A stretch of DNA of 64,000 nt, taken from assembly GCF_010731695.1 (NCBI RefSeq), contig NZ_AP022586.1:496001-560000 (forward strand), in the 5' to 3' direction. A program made the position numbers and the translations under genes. Below the pieces are notes generated by a model that ran no database searches, was not told the origin of the DNA, and saw only the letters and a list, made by a program, of their open reading frames with translations. Shown here in pieces: positions 32,897 through 41,158 of the stretch; positions within the stretch are counted from its first letter, which is position 1, and each line of letters starts with the position of its first letter. Origin of the DNA: Mycolicibacterium litorale (GTDB lineage: Bacteria; Actinomycetota; Actinomycetes; Mycobacteriales; Mycobacteriaceae).

Positions 32897-34109
32897 TCTT
32901 GTAGACCTTACCGCCCTTCATTACAAAGTCGACATCGCGTGTAACGCCGATGTCCGCCAGGGGGTCGCCCGGCACCGCGATGATGTCGGCGAGGTAGCCG
33001 ACGGCGAGGCGACCGAGTGAATCGGACCGGTTGATCAGATCCGCGGCGACGACCGTCGCGGCGCGCAGCACCGCCGCGGGCGGCATACCCCACTCGACGA
33101 GCGTGACGAGTTCATCGGCGTTGCGGCCGTGGGGGATTGCCGGTGCGTCGGTGCCGACGGCGATCTTCACGCCCGCTTCGTAGGCGGCCTTGATCGACGT
33201 CCTGGCCTTCGGGAACATCTCGGCGGCCTTGGCCTGCAACTCCGGGGGCGCCTTCGAGACGTCCATGTACTCGGCGAGCCGCCGGGTGGTGACGAGGAAC
33301 CGGTCGTTGTCCACCAGCATCCGGATGGCCTCGTCGTCCATCAGGAAGCCGTGCTCGATGCAGTCGATCCCGCACGCCACGGCATGTTTGACGGCCTCGG
33401 CGCCGTGGGTGTGCGCGGCCACCCGCATCCCGCGCCGGTGCGCCTCGTCGACGATGGCCCGCAGTTCCTCGTCCGAATAGTGTTGTGCGCCTGCCTCTCC
33501 GGTCAGCGACATCACCCCGCCGGACACACAGACCTTGATCAGCTGAGCACCGTGTTTGATCTGGTAGCGCACCGCCTTGCGGATCTCGTCGACACCGTTG
33601 GCGATGCCCTCCTCGACCGTCAGTTCGAGGGCGCCGGGCATGAAGGCGGCGAACATCGTCGGGTCGAGGTGTCCGCCGGTGGGGGTGATCGCGTGTCCGG
33701 CCGGGACCACCCGGGGCCCGTCGATCCAGCCGGCGTCGATGGCCTTGCCCAGCGCGACGTCGAGCAGGTATCCGCCGGTCTTGACGAACAGCCCGAGGTT
33801 GCGCACCGTGGTGAACCCGGCGCGCAGCGTGCGCCGGGCATTGCCGACCGCGCGCAGCACCCGGGTCGGGGGATCGTCCTGCACCTGCGACAGGCCCGGG
33901 TTCTCCCCCCGGCCGCCCATCAGGAGGTTCACCTCCATGTCCATCAGACCGGGCAGCAGGATGGAGTCACCGAGGTCGATCACGTCGGCGCCGGCGGGCA
34001 CGTCGCCGCCCACCGACACGATGCGATCACCGTCGACGGTGACGACGCCGGGGCGGACGATCTCCCCGCTGTCGACGTCGACGTATCCGGCTGCCTTGAG
34101 GGTGAGCAC
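32871..34109 (-). CDS. Imidazolonepropionase-like amidohydrolase
   Basis: This 412-residue amidohydrolase has a small N-terminal beta-sandwich (GYVDVDSGEIVRPGVVTVDG), DSILLPGLMDMEVNL where cyclic hydrolases usually carry HxH (here MEVN, so the first metal pair is altered), VAAHTHGAEAVKHAV and IEHGFLMDDE, then VGTDAPAIPHG with the catalytic Asp. The GYLADIIAVPGDPL ending is typical. It may hydrolyse a cyclic amide, ester or lactone. GTG 34109 lies 2 nt after the stop of the companion-protein gene with GAGG directly before it, so translation is probably coupled. Confidence 0.8.
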   Translation of the reverse strand: MLTLKAAGYVDVDSGEIVRPGVVTVDGDRIVSVGGDVPAGADVIDLGDSILLPGLMDMEVNLLMGGRGENPGLSQVQDDPPTRVLRAVGNARRTLRAGFTTVRNLGLFVKTGGYLLDVALGKAIDAGWIDGPRVVPAGHAITPTGGHLDPTMFAAFMPGALELTVEEGIANGVDEIRKAVRYQIKHGAQLIKVCVSGGVMSLTGEAGAQHYSDEELRAIVDEAHRRGMRVAAHTHGAEAVKHAVACGIDCIEHGFLMDDEAIRMLVDNDRFLVTTRRLAEYMDVSKAPPELQAKAAEMFPKARTSIKAAYEAGVKIAVGTDAPAIPHGRNADELVTLVEWGMPPAAVLRAATVVAADLINRSDSLGRLAVGYLADIIAVPGDPLADIGVTRDVDFVMKGGKVYKNEHDTDTN

Positions 34110-34111
34110 CT

Positions 34112-34441
34112 CTAGACCACCGGCTCCTTGATCAGTTTGATGTAGGCCGCACCGCTGTCGAGGACACGCGGCTGCTTCCACACCTCGACGGGGAAACTCA
34201 CCATCACGATCGACTGGCCCAGGTGCACGAGTGCCTTCGCGTCCTCGGGCATGCCCTTGAGCGGGAAGCGGGCGTCGACGTAGACCATGATGTCCTCGAG
34301 TCGGGCCATTCCGGCGTCGTAGAGCTCCTGCATCTCGTCCATCGTCGAGTTGAGCCGCTTGGCGTACCGCTCCTCCTCGGTGGGCAGGCACCAGTCGGAG
34401 AACCGCTCCAGGTCGGCGAATTCCTCGGGCAGCTTAGACAT
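34112..34441 (-). CDS. Small conserved Rieske-companion protein, copy A
   Basis: I do not recognise a named family for this 109-residue protein. It aligns along its length with the 107-residue product at 51186, which is also encoded directly after a Rieske oxygenase alpha subunit with the same overlap style. Shared positions include LPxEF near the N-terminus, RYxKRxNSxM, YVD and a C-terminal VSxxVExWKQPRVxxS. It is predicted mainly helical, without signal peptide or membrane segment. It overlaps the oxygenase gene by 8 nt, so it is made with it, and a role as small subunit or assembly factor is my inference. Confidence 0.75.
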   Translation of the reverse strand: MSKLPEEFADLERFSDWCLPTEEERYAKRLNSTMDEMQELYDAGMARLEDIMVYVDARFPLKGMPEDAKALVHLGQSIVMVSFPVEVWKQPRVLDSGAAYIKLIKEPVV

Positions 34442-35780
34442 TGGCGTGATCCTTCTCGGCAGAACTGGCGTGTCCATTCGTGGCGCTCGCGGTGGCACTG
34501 CCGTCGGCCAGTGACGCCTTGTACCGATCCACGTACTGGTGTGCGGTCATGTGCAGGTGACGCAGCAGGATCTCCTGGTCGCACAGCGGGAAATCCGTGA
34601 CGACGCGGGTGCCGATCTGGGTCTGGGTGGCCTCCAGGGTGTTGGCGTCCTGGAACGCGTACTCCTTGAACGTCACCGCGGCCAGTTCCTGAGAGAGCCG
34701 CTGCCGCAGGTTGGTCGGTGGCACGAAGTACAGGTCGGCTTCGAAGATGTGCTTGTCCACCGCGGTGGGCCAGTAGTTGTAGGTCAGATACCAGCCCGGC
34801 GCCCAGAACAGCAGCGTGAAGTTGGGGAAGAACTCGAACGAGTCTGTGCCCCAGCTCTTGTGGCGCCCCGGGTTGATGGCGGGCGGCAGCTCGTCGGGCA
34901 GAATGCCCTTGATGTTCGGCCGGTCCCACGGGCCGAACAGCCCGCTGTGCAGGATGCGCTCGATCGGCTTGACCATGTTGAGATCCTTCGGCGGGGACAT
35001 CCCGCCCCACGACGACACCATCGAGTGGTCACCCTTGATGTCGTAAGCCAGGGCCTCGAAGCCGAACTTGGCCAGCTTCTCGGCCTCCTCCTTCTCCGCC
35101 TGCTTCATGTGCAGGATCGGCGCGTGGTAGAACTCGGTGAACGCGTCGATGAACAGCTTCCAGTTCGCGTTGATCTCCGCGCGGTAGCTGTAGTGCTCGG
35201 TCATCTCGTGGAACGGGTAGCCCTCGAGGCCCTTCGCGAAGTCGCCGAGGTATTCGCGCAGCGGGATCGCGTCCTTGTCGAAGTTGATGAAGATGAAGCC
35301 TTCCCACACCTCGCAGCGGACCGGCACCAGGCCGTACTGCGCCTTGTCGAGGTCGAAGAACTCGCCTTCCTGCTGGACGAAGGTCAGGTCGCCCTTGAGG
35401 TCGTAGCGCCACGCGTGGTACTTGCAGACGAACTGGCGGCAGGAACCGGACACCTCTTCGCCCGGGAAGTCCGACCACACCAGCTTGTTGCCGCGGTGAC
35501 GGCAGAAGTTGTAGAACGCCCGCACCTCGTTGTCGGTGCCCTTGACGATGATCACCGACGTCCCGGGCCCGGCGCAGGGCATCTCGCGGGTGAAGTAGCT
35601 GCCCTTCTTCGGCAACTGCTCGACGCGGCCGACCTTGAGCCAGGTCTTCTTGAAGATCGCCTCCTGCTCGAGCTTGAAGTGCTCGGGGTCGATGGAGTCC
35701 TCGTAGTTGACCGGCGCCGTGCCGAGTTCCGGCCAGTTCTCGGTCCAGCTACCGGCGGCCGGTTTCGGAAAATGTGCCAC
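34434..35780 (-). CDS. Rieske non-heme iron oxygenase, alpha subunit (A)
   Basis: The product has 448 residues. The Rieske [2Fe-2S] ligands are Cys93 and His95 (CRHRGNK) and Cys119 and His122 (CKYHAWRYD). The mononuclear iron site is NWKLFIDAFTEFYHAPILH with His219 and His224. These oxygenases use electrons from a reductase to hydroxylate or dihydroxylate hydrophobic rings; no reductase or ferredoxin gene lies next to it. The C-terminal 20 residues are a low-complexity Ala/Ser/Asn tail. GTG 35780 has GGAGAGG 9 nt in front. It is a paralogue of the 49903 product. Confidence 0.93.
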   Translation of the reverse strand: MAHFPKPAAGSWTENWPELGTAPVNYEDSIDPEHFKLEQEAIFKKTWLKVGRVEQLPKKGSYFTREMPCAGPGTSVIIVKGTDNEVRAFYNFCRHRGNKLVWSDFPGEEVSGSCRQFVCKYHAWRYDLKGDLTFVQQEGEFFDLDKAQYGLVPVRCEVWEGFIFINFDKDAIPLREYLGDFAKGLEGYPFHEMTEHYSYRAEINANWKLFIDAFTEFYHAPILHMKQAEKEEAEKLAKFGFEALAYDIKGDHSMVSSWGGMSPPKDLNMVKPIERILHSGLFGPWDRPNIKGILPDELPPAINPGRHKSWGTDSFEFFPNFTLLFWAPGWYLTYNYWPTAVDKHIFEADLYFVPPTNLRQRLSQELAAVTFKEYAFQDANTLEATQTQIGTRVVTDFPLCDQEILLRHLHMTAHQYVDRYKASLADGSATASATNGHASSAEKDHANV

Positions 35781-35786
35781 GGTTCG

Positions 35787-36317
35787 TTACCTCTCCTGGT
35801 CGGGTTCTACGCCGAATGTGTTGATGGCCATGGCCAGCGCGCCATAGCAGCCGATGGTGAAGACGAGATCCATACGCTGGCGCTCGTCGAGATGGGCGCT
35901 GAGCTCGGCCCACGTCTGGTCGGAGATGTTCGCCTTGTCCTGCAGTTGGTCCACCGCGTCGAGCACCGCCTGGTCGAGCTCGTCGGCGCCCCGTCCCTGG
36001 GCGGCACCCTCGATGGCGGCGTCGGTCAGCCCGACCTCGCGGCCCATCGAGACGTGGTGGCGCCACTCGTACTCCGAGCCCAGCACATGCGCGACCCGCA
36101 GGATCGCCAGTTCGCGCAGGCGGTCGGGCAGCGTGGACCGGAACAGCAGGTGGACGTTGAAGCGCAGGAAGGCTCGGGTGAGGTGGGGGTGGCGAACCAG
36201 CGTGGCCAGCAGGTTTCCCGCCGCTTCGGGGTTGAGCCGCTCCTCGGGGAGCATGACCGACAGTGCGCGCAGCACGTCGTCGTCCCACTGATCCGCCGGC
36301 AACGGGGCCAGGCGCAC
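35787..36317 (-). CDS. Carboxymuconolactone decarboxylase-like (CMD/AhpD) protein
   Basis: This 176-residue, mainly helical protein has the CMD pattern: LPDRLRELAILRVAHVLGSEYEWRHHVSMG followed by LTDAAIEG. The usual AhpD CxxC is absent (SEYEWRHH instead), so a peroxidase role is unlikely and a decarboxylase- or hydrolase-like role is more plausible. It is the first gene of a seven-gene minus-strand operon, 19 nt downstream of operator site 3 and 6 nt before the Rieske gene. GTG 36317 has GAGGAGACGCCC in front. Confidence 0.78.
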   Translation of the reverse strand: MRLAPLPADQWDDDVLRALSVMLPEERLNPEAAGNLLATLVRHPHLTRAFLRFNVHLLFRSTLPDRLRELAILRVAHVLGSEYEWRHHVSMGREVGLTDAAIEGAAQGRGADELDQAVLDAVDQLQDKANISDQTWAELSAHLDERQRMDLVFTIGCYGALAMAINTFGVEPDQER

Positions 36318-36336
36318 GGGCGTCTCCTCTCAGTGA

Positions 36337-36353
36337 TGAGAATCAGGTTCTCA
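36337..36353. promoter_or_regulatory. GAGAAT-CAG-GTTCTC operator, site 3
   Basis: TGAGAA-TCAGG-TTCTCA is a perfect 6-5-6 inverted repeat 20 nt upstream of the CMD-like gene. It is the third full copy of the shared 15-mer (36338-36352). It should govern the 30532-36317 operon. A clear -35 hexamer for the minus strand is not visible. Confidence 0.65.
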
Positions 36354-36467
36354 TTTCTGCCTAACAGGTTTCCACACGACGTGCACGATGGTCAATACGG
36401 GCGCCCGAGGTGCCCGCGTCCGTGTGTCTCCACATGCCGCGCGTACTGCGGTAATTGTTCACCGACA

Positions 36468-36498
36468 TTGATTCTCCCGCAGTGAGAAGATAGTTTTC
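36468..36498 (+). promoter_or_regulatory. Promoter with degenerate operator, site 4
   Basis: TTGATT (36468-36473) and TAGTTT (36491-36496) are 17 bp apart and form a good promoter for the amidohydrolase gene at 36550. GAGAA-GATAG-TTTTC (36484-36498), one mismatch from the shared palindrome, overlaps this -10 just as at site 2. An extra TTCTC half-site lies at 36472. The 231-nt divergent gap (36318-36549) otherwise holds no gene. Confidence 0.6.
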
Positions 36499-36549
36499 TG
36501 AAGAGGAGAACTGCTCGAGCACGGAGCCGCCCAACGGAAGGACACCGCC

Positions 36550-37848
36550 GTGAAGCACGAGGACATGATTCTGATCAGCGTGGACGATCACATCATCGAA
36601 CCGCCGGGCATGTTCAAGAACCACCTGCCGGAGAAGTACGTCAACGACGCGCCGAGGCTCGTGCACAACCCGGACGGCTCCGACACCTGGCAGTTCCGCG
36701 ACACCGTGATCCCCAACGTCGCGCTCAACGCGGTGGCCGGCCGGCCGAAAGAGGAGTACGGCCTCGAACCCCAGGGTCTCGACGAGATCCGCAAGGGCTG
36801 CTACGACCCGAACGAACGCGTCAAGGACATGAACGCCGGCGGCGTGCTGGCCACCATGAACTTCCCGTCGTTCCCCGGTTTCGCGGCGCGGCTGTTCGCC
36901 ACCGAGGACCCCGACTTCTCCATGGCTCTGGTGCAGGCCTACAACGACTGGCACATCGACGAGTGGTGCGGCAGCAATCCGGGCCGGTTCATCCCGATGG
37001 CGATCCCGGCGATCTGGGATCCCGAGCTGTGCGCCAAGGAGGTGCGACGGGTCTCGGAGAAGGGTGTGCATTCACTGACGTTCACCGAGAACCCCTCGAC
37101 GCTGGGCTACCCGAGCTTCCACGACCTCGAGCACTGGAAGCCGTTGTGGGAAGCGCTCGTCGACACCGACACGGTGATGAACGTGCACATCGGCTCGTCG
37201 GGCAAGCTCGCGATCACCGCGCCGGACGCACCGATGGACGTGATGATCACGCTGCAGCCGATGAACATCGTGCAGGCCGCGGCGGATCTGCTGTGGTCGG
37301 CGCCGATCAAGCAGTATCCCGATCTGAAGATCGCGCTGAGCGAGGGCGGCACGGGGTGGATTCCCTACTTCCTCGACCGCGTGGACCGCACCTACGAGAT
37401 GCACTCGACATGGACGCACCAGAACTTCGGTGACAAGTTGCCCTCGGAGGTGTTCCGCGACCACTTCCTGACGTGCTTCATCTCCGATCCGGTCGGTGTG
37501 AAGAACCGGCACATGATCGGCATCGACAACATCTGCTGGGAGATGGACTACCCGCACAGCGATTCGATGTGGCCCGGTGCGCCCGAGGAGTTGATGGCCG
37601 TCTTCGAGACCTACGAGGTCACCGACGAGGAGATCAACAAGATCACCCACGAGAACGCGATGCGGTGGTACCACTTCGAACCGTTCAATCACGTCCCGAA
37701 GGAGCAGGCCACCGTCGGCGCGCTGCGCAAGTCCGCCGAGGGTCACGACGTGTCGATCCGGGCGCTGAGCGCCCACAAGGACCGCAGCGGCTCGAGCTTC
37801 GCCGACTTCCAGGCCAACGCCAAGGCGGTCAGCGGCGCCCGCGACTGA
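36550..37848 (+). CDS. Amidohydrolase-family (ACMSD-like) metal-dependent hydrolase
   Basis: This 432-residue amidohydrolase 2 protein is a paralogue of the 12504 product. It starts LISVDDHIIEPPGMF, with DDH in place of HxH, has VMNVHIGSSGK and LSEGGTGWIPYFLDR in the middle and a C-terminal EMDYPHSDS with the conserved Asp. The last 45 residues form an extra helical tail. It probably hydrolyses or decarboxylates a pathway intermediate. GTG 36550 follows GGAAGGACACCGCC. It is cut off from the downstream genes by a strong hairpin at 37860-37895. Confidence 0.82.
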   Translation: MKHEDMILISVDDHIIEPPGMFKNHLPEKYVNDAPRLVHNPDGSDTWQFRDTVIPNVALNAVAGRPKEEYGLEPQGLDEIRKGCYDPNERVKDMNAGGVLATMNFPSFPGFAARLFATEDPDFSMALVQAYNDWHIDEWCGSNPGRFIPMAIPAIWDPELCAKEVRRVSEKGVHSLTFTENPSTLGYPSFHDLEHWKPLWEALVDTDTVMNVHIGSSGKLAITAPDAPMDVMITLQPMNIVQAAADLLWSAPIKQYPDLKIALSEGGTGWIPYFLDRVDRTYEMHSTWTHQNFGDKLPSEVFRDHFLTCFISDPVGVKNRHMIGIDNICWEMDYPHSDSMWPGAPEELMAVFETYEVTDEEINKITHENAMRWYHFEPFNHVPKEQATVGALRKSAEGHDVSIRALSAHKDRSGSSFADFQANAKAVSGARD

Positions 37849-37859
37849 TCCGCGGCGCG

Positions 37860-37895
37860 TTCACCGGTGTGGTCGAAACCGACCGCACCGGTGAA
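37860..37895 (+). terminator. Strong hairpin between amidohydrolase and FadE genes
   Basis: TTCACCGGTG (37860-37869) pairs perfectly with CACCGGTGAA (37886-37895). An inner GGTCG/CGACC stem and one T-G wobble extend it to 16 bp around a 4-nt AAAC loop. It starts 12 nt after the amidohydrolase stop. No U-tract follows, but the stem is far longer than expected by chance, so a factor-aided terminator or attenuator is likely. Confidence 0.7.
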
Positions 37896-37937
37896 AAGCT
37901 GTGTGGCCGTGCCCATCTGACGACAGAGGAGAACCAA

Positions 37938-39116
37938 GTGCCGGGCGGTATGAACTTCGAGCTGACCGAGGACCAGCAGCTGATCTACAAATCGGTCAGT
38001 GAGCTCGCCGCGAGGTTCGACGACCAGTACTGGATGGAGAAGGACTCCAACCACGAGTTCCCGACCGAGTTCTACGACGCGATCGCCGGTGGCGGCTGGC
38101 TGGGGATGACGATCCCCGAGGAGTACGGCGGCCACGGCCTCGGCATCACCGAGGCCACCCTGCTCGCCGAGGCGGTCGCCCGCTCGGGCGGCGGGATGAA
38201 CGCGGCCAGCTCCATCCACATGTCGATCTTCGGGATGCACCCGGTGGTCAAGCACGGGTCCGAGGAACTCAAGGCCCGCACCCTGCCCCGCATCGCCACC
38301 GGCGATCTGCACGTGTGCTTCGGGGTCACCGAACCCGGTGCGGGGCTCGACACGTCACGCATCACCACCTTCGCCAAGCGCGACGGTGACAGCTATGTCG
38401 TGAACGGCCGCAAGGTGTGGATCTCCAAGGCGCTCGAGTCGGAGAAGATCCTGCTGCTGACCCGCACCACACCGTACGACGAGGTCAGCAAGAAGACCGA
38501 CGGTATGACGCTGTTCATGACCGATCTCGACCGCGCGCACGTCGACATCCGTCCCATCCCGAAGATGGGCCGTAACGCGGTCAGCTCGAACGAACTGTTC
38601 ATCGACGATCTGCGGATCCCCGTCGAGGACCGGGTCGGCGAGGAGGGCAAGGGGTTCTTCTACATCCTCGACGGGCTCAACCCCGAGCGCATGCTGATCG
38701 CCGCCGAGGCGCTCGGCATCGGCCGGGTGGCCCTCGACAAGGCCGTGCGCTACGCCACCGACCGGCACGTGTTCGACCGTCCGATCGGGATGAACCAGGG
38801 CATCCAGTTCCCGCTGGCCGACTCGCTGGCCCGGCTCGACGCCGCGGAGCTGATGCTGCGCAAGGCCACCTGGCTCTACGACAACGGCAAATCGTGTGGC
38901 CGCGAAGCCAATACGGCCAAGTACCTGTGCGCCGACGCGGGCTTCACCGCCGCCGACCGGGCGCTGCAGACCCACGGTGGCATGGGCTACGCCGAGGAGT
39001 ACCACGTCGCGCGGTTCTTCCGTGAGGCCCGGCTGATGAAGATCGCCCCGGTCAGTCAGGAGATGATCCTGAACTTCCTCGGATCCCACGTGCTCGGCCT
39101 ACCCAGGAGCTACTGA
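37938..39116 (+). CDS. Acyl-CoA dehydrogenase (FadE)
   Basis: This is a 392-residue acyl-CoA dehydrogenase. It contains MTIPEEYGGHGLGITEATLL, then CFGVTEPGAGLDTSRI, VNGRKVWISKALESEKIL and the C-terminal GGMGYAEEYHVARFFREARL. Glu in PVSQEMILNFLG is at the usual catalytic-base region. GTG 37938 is chosen because AGAGGAG lies 6 nt before it; ATG 37950 is an alternative. It begins a beta-oxidation operon: SDR, CoA transferase, thiolase and a second FadE follow. Confidence 0.9.
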   Translation: MPGGMNFELTEDQQLIYKSVSELAARFDDQYWMEKDSNHEFPTEFYDAIAGGGWLGMTIPEEYGGHGLGITEATLLAEAVARSGGGMNAASSIHMSIFGMHPVVKHGSEELKARTLPRIATGDLHVCFGVTEPGAGLDTSRITTFAKRDGDSYVVNGRKVWISKALESEKILLLTRTTPYDEVSKKTDGMTLFMTDLDRAHVDIRPIPKMGRNAVSSNELFIDDLRIPVEDRVGEEGKGFFYILDGLNPERMLIAAEALGIGRVALDKAVRYATDRHVFDRPIGMNQGIQFPLADSLARLDAAELMLRKATWLYDNGKSCGREANTAKYLCADAGFTAADRALQTHGGMGYAEEYHVARFFREARLMKIAPVSQEMILNFLGSHVLGLPRSY

Positions 39117-39117
39117 G

Positions 39118-39885
39118 ATGAACAACGGCTACTTCGACCTGACCGGGCGCGCCGCGATGGTCACCGGCGCGGGCGCCGGCGGCGGGATCGGCGCCGCGGT
39201 CGCCGCCGCGCTGGCCCAGGCCGGCGCCGCCGTACTGGTCACCGACATCGACGCGGACGCAGCGGCGGCCGTGGCCGAGCGCATCCGCGCCGAGGGCGGT
39301 AAGGCGGATTCATGTGCGCTCGACGTCGCCGACCGCGGCGCCGCCGACGCCGCCGCCGCACAGGCCGCCGGGCTCGGCGGGGGATCGCTGCACATCCTGG
39401 TCAACAACGCCGGGGTCACCGCACCGGCGATGTTCCCGAAGCTGACCGAGGAGGCGTTCCGGCTCACCTTCGACATCCACGTGATGGGCACCTTCCACTG
39501 CACCCAGGCGGCGCTGCCGTACCTGCCCACCGACGGCACCGCGCGCGTCATCAACGTGACGTCGGCGGCCGGCCTCACCGGCACGCTCGGACAGGTGAAC
39601 TACTCGGCGGCAAAGGCGGGCATCATCGGGTTCACCAAATCGCTGGCCCGCGAACTGGCCACCAAGAACATCATGGTCAACGCGCTGGCACCGCTCGCCG
39701 CCACCCCGATGACCGAGACCATCCGGACCAACGAGAAGTTCGCGGCGAACATGATGAACCGCATCCCGCTCAAGCGCTGGGCCGGCCCCGAGGAGGTGGC
39801 CGGGGCGTTCGTGTTCATGGCGTCGGACGCCGCGTCGTACATCACCGGTCAGGTGCTGCCGGTGGATGGTGGCATGGTGATGTGA
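39118..39885 (+). CDS. SDR, 3-hydroxyacyl-CoA dehydrogenase/FabG-like
   Basis: This 255-residue SDR has a cofactor loop slightly longer than usual (TGAGAGGGIG), then NNAGVTAPAMFP, Ser in NVTSAAG and Tyr-x3-Lys in VNYSAAKAG. ASYITGQVLPVDGG ends the core. Its place between an acyl-CoA dehydrogenase and a thiolase suggests oxidation of a 3-hydroxyacyl-CoA. The segment at 65-85 is very Ala-rich. The ATG lies 1 nt after the FadE stop, and its own stop overlaps the CoA transferase ATG. Confidence 0.85.
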   Translation: MNNGYFDLTGRAAMVTGAGAGGGIGAAVAAALAQAGAAVLVTDIDADAAAAVAERIRAEGGKADSCALDVADRGAADAAAAQAAGLGGGSLHILVNNAGVTAPAMFPKLTEEAFRLTFDIHVMGTFHCTQAALPYLPTDGTARVINVTSAAGLTGTLGQVNYSAAKAGIIGFTKSLARELATKNIMVNALAPLAATPMTETIRTNEKFAANMMNRIPLKRWAGPEEVAGAFVFMASDAASYITGQVLPVDGGMVM

Positions 39886-41129
39886 TGCAGACAGCGGCGG
39901 GCAGGAGCGGAGCGACCGGGGGATCGGGGGAGCCGCCGCTGGCCGGCGTCACCGTCGTGACGTTGGAACAGGCGGTGTCCGCACCGATGTGCACGCGCGT
40001 GCTCGCCGACTTCGGTGCGCGGGTGATCAAGATCGAGAACCCGAACGGCGGCGACTTCGCCCGCTACTACGACGACGTGGTCAAGGGGCAGGCCGCGCAT
40101 TTCGTCTGGGTCAACCGCGGCAAGGAATCGCTGACGCTGGACCTCAAGTCCCCGGCGGGGATGGAGGTGCTGCACCGGTTGCTCGACGGCGCCGACGTGC
40201 TGGTGTCCAACCTCGCGCCCGGGGCGACCGCGCGGATGGGCCTCGGCGCGGCGGACCTCAAACAGCGCCACCCGCACGTGATCCCGGTCGAGATCGACGG
40301 CTACGGGACCGGCGGACCGATCTCGCACAAACGCGCCTACGACCTGCTGATCCAGGCGGAGTCGGGGGCGTGCGCGGTCACCGGCTACCCGAACATGCCG
40401 GCCAAGCCCGGTCCGCCGGTGGCGGACGTCTCCACCGGGCTCTACGCCGCGCTGTCGATCATGGCCCTGCTCTACGCCCGCAAGGGTGAGGACGTCGCAC
40501 CGGCCCCTGGCGTCGCGGTGAGCCTGTTCGACACCATGACCGACATCATGGGGTACCAGCTGACCTACACCCAGTACTCCGGCATCGACCAGCAACCGCT
40601 GGGGATGAGCTCGCCGGCGGTGGCGCCGTACGGCGCCTATCCCACCCGCGACGACCAGACGGTGGTGCTGGGCACCACCAACGACCGGGAATGGCAGCGG
40701 CTGGCCCGCGAGATCATCGAACGCCCGGACCTGGCCGACGACCCGGTCTACGCCACCAACGCCGACCGGGTGGCACACCGCGACGTCCTCAACGACGCCA
40801 TCGGGAGCTGGTGTGCCAAGCACGATCTCGCCCACATCCAGAAGAAGGCCGACGAGGCGGGGATCGGGAATTCCCGCTACAACCGCCCCAGTGAAGTGGT
40901 CACCCACCCGCATCTGAGCGCGCGGGACCGCTGGCGTCCGGTCCAGACCCCGAACGGCGAGATTTCCGCGCTGCTGCCGCCCCCGGTGATCGAGGGCTTC
41001 GAACAGCCCATGGGCGCGGTACCCGGTCTCGGCCAGCACACCGACGCGATACTGGCCGGGTTGGGAATGTCCGCCGGTGACATCGCCGCGCTGCGAGAGC
41101 AGGGCGCGATCGGCCCGGCGCAGGAATAG
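39885..41129 (+). CDS. CoA transferase (CaiB/BaiF, family III)
   Basis: This 414-residue single-domain family III CoA transferase starts LAGVTVVTLEQAVSAPMCTR, carries NRGKESLTLDLKSPAG, and has the catalytic Asp in PPVADVSTGLYAAL. It would load an organic acid with CoA from a donor thioester. The first 18 residues are a Gly/Ser-rich extension. It sits in the beta-oxidation operon between the SDR and the thiolase. It is one of three CoA transferase domains encoded in the window; the other two are fused at 17013. Confidence 0.9.
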   Translation: MQTAAGRSGATGGSGEPPLAGVTVVTLEQAVSAPMCTRVLADFGARVIKIENPNGGDFARYYDDVVKGQAAHFVWVNRGKESLTLDLKSPAGMEVLHRLLDGADVLVSNLAPGATARMGLGAADLKQRHPHVIPVEIDGYGTGGPISHKRAYDLLIQAESGACAVTGYPNMPAKPGPPVADVSTGLYAALSIMALLYARKGEDVAPAPGVAVSLFDTMTDIMGYQLTYTQYSGIDQQPLGMSSPAVAPYGAYPTRDDQTVVLGTTNDREWQRLAREIIERPDLADDPVYATNADRVAHRDVLNDAIGSWCAKHDLAHIQKKADEAGIGNSRYNRPSEVVTHPHLSARDRWRPVQTPNGEISALLPPPVIEGFEQPMGAVPGLGQHTDAILAGLGMSAGDIAALREQGAIGPAQE

Positions 41130-41158
41130 TCGCCACGCGTCACGAACGAGGAGCACCC

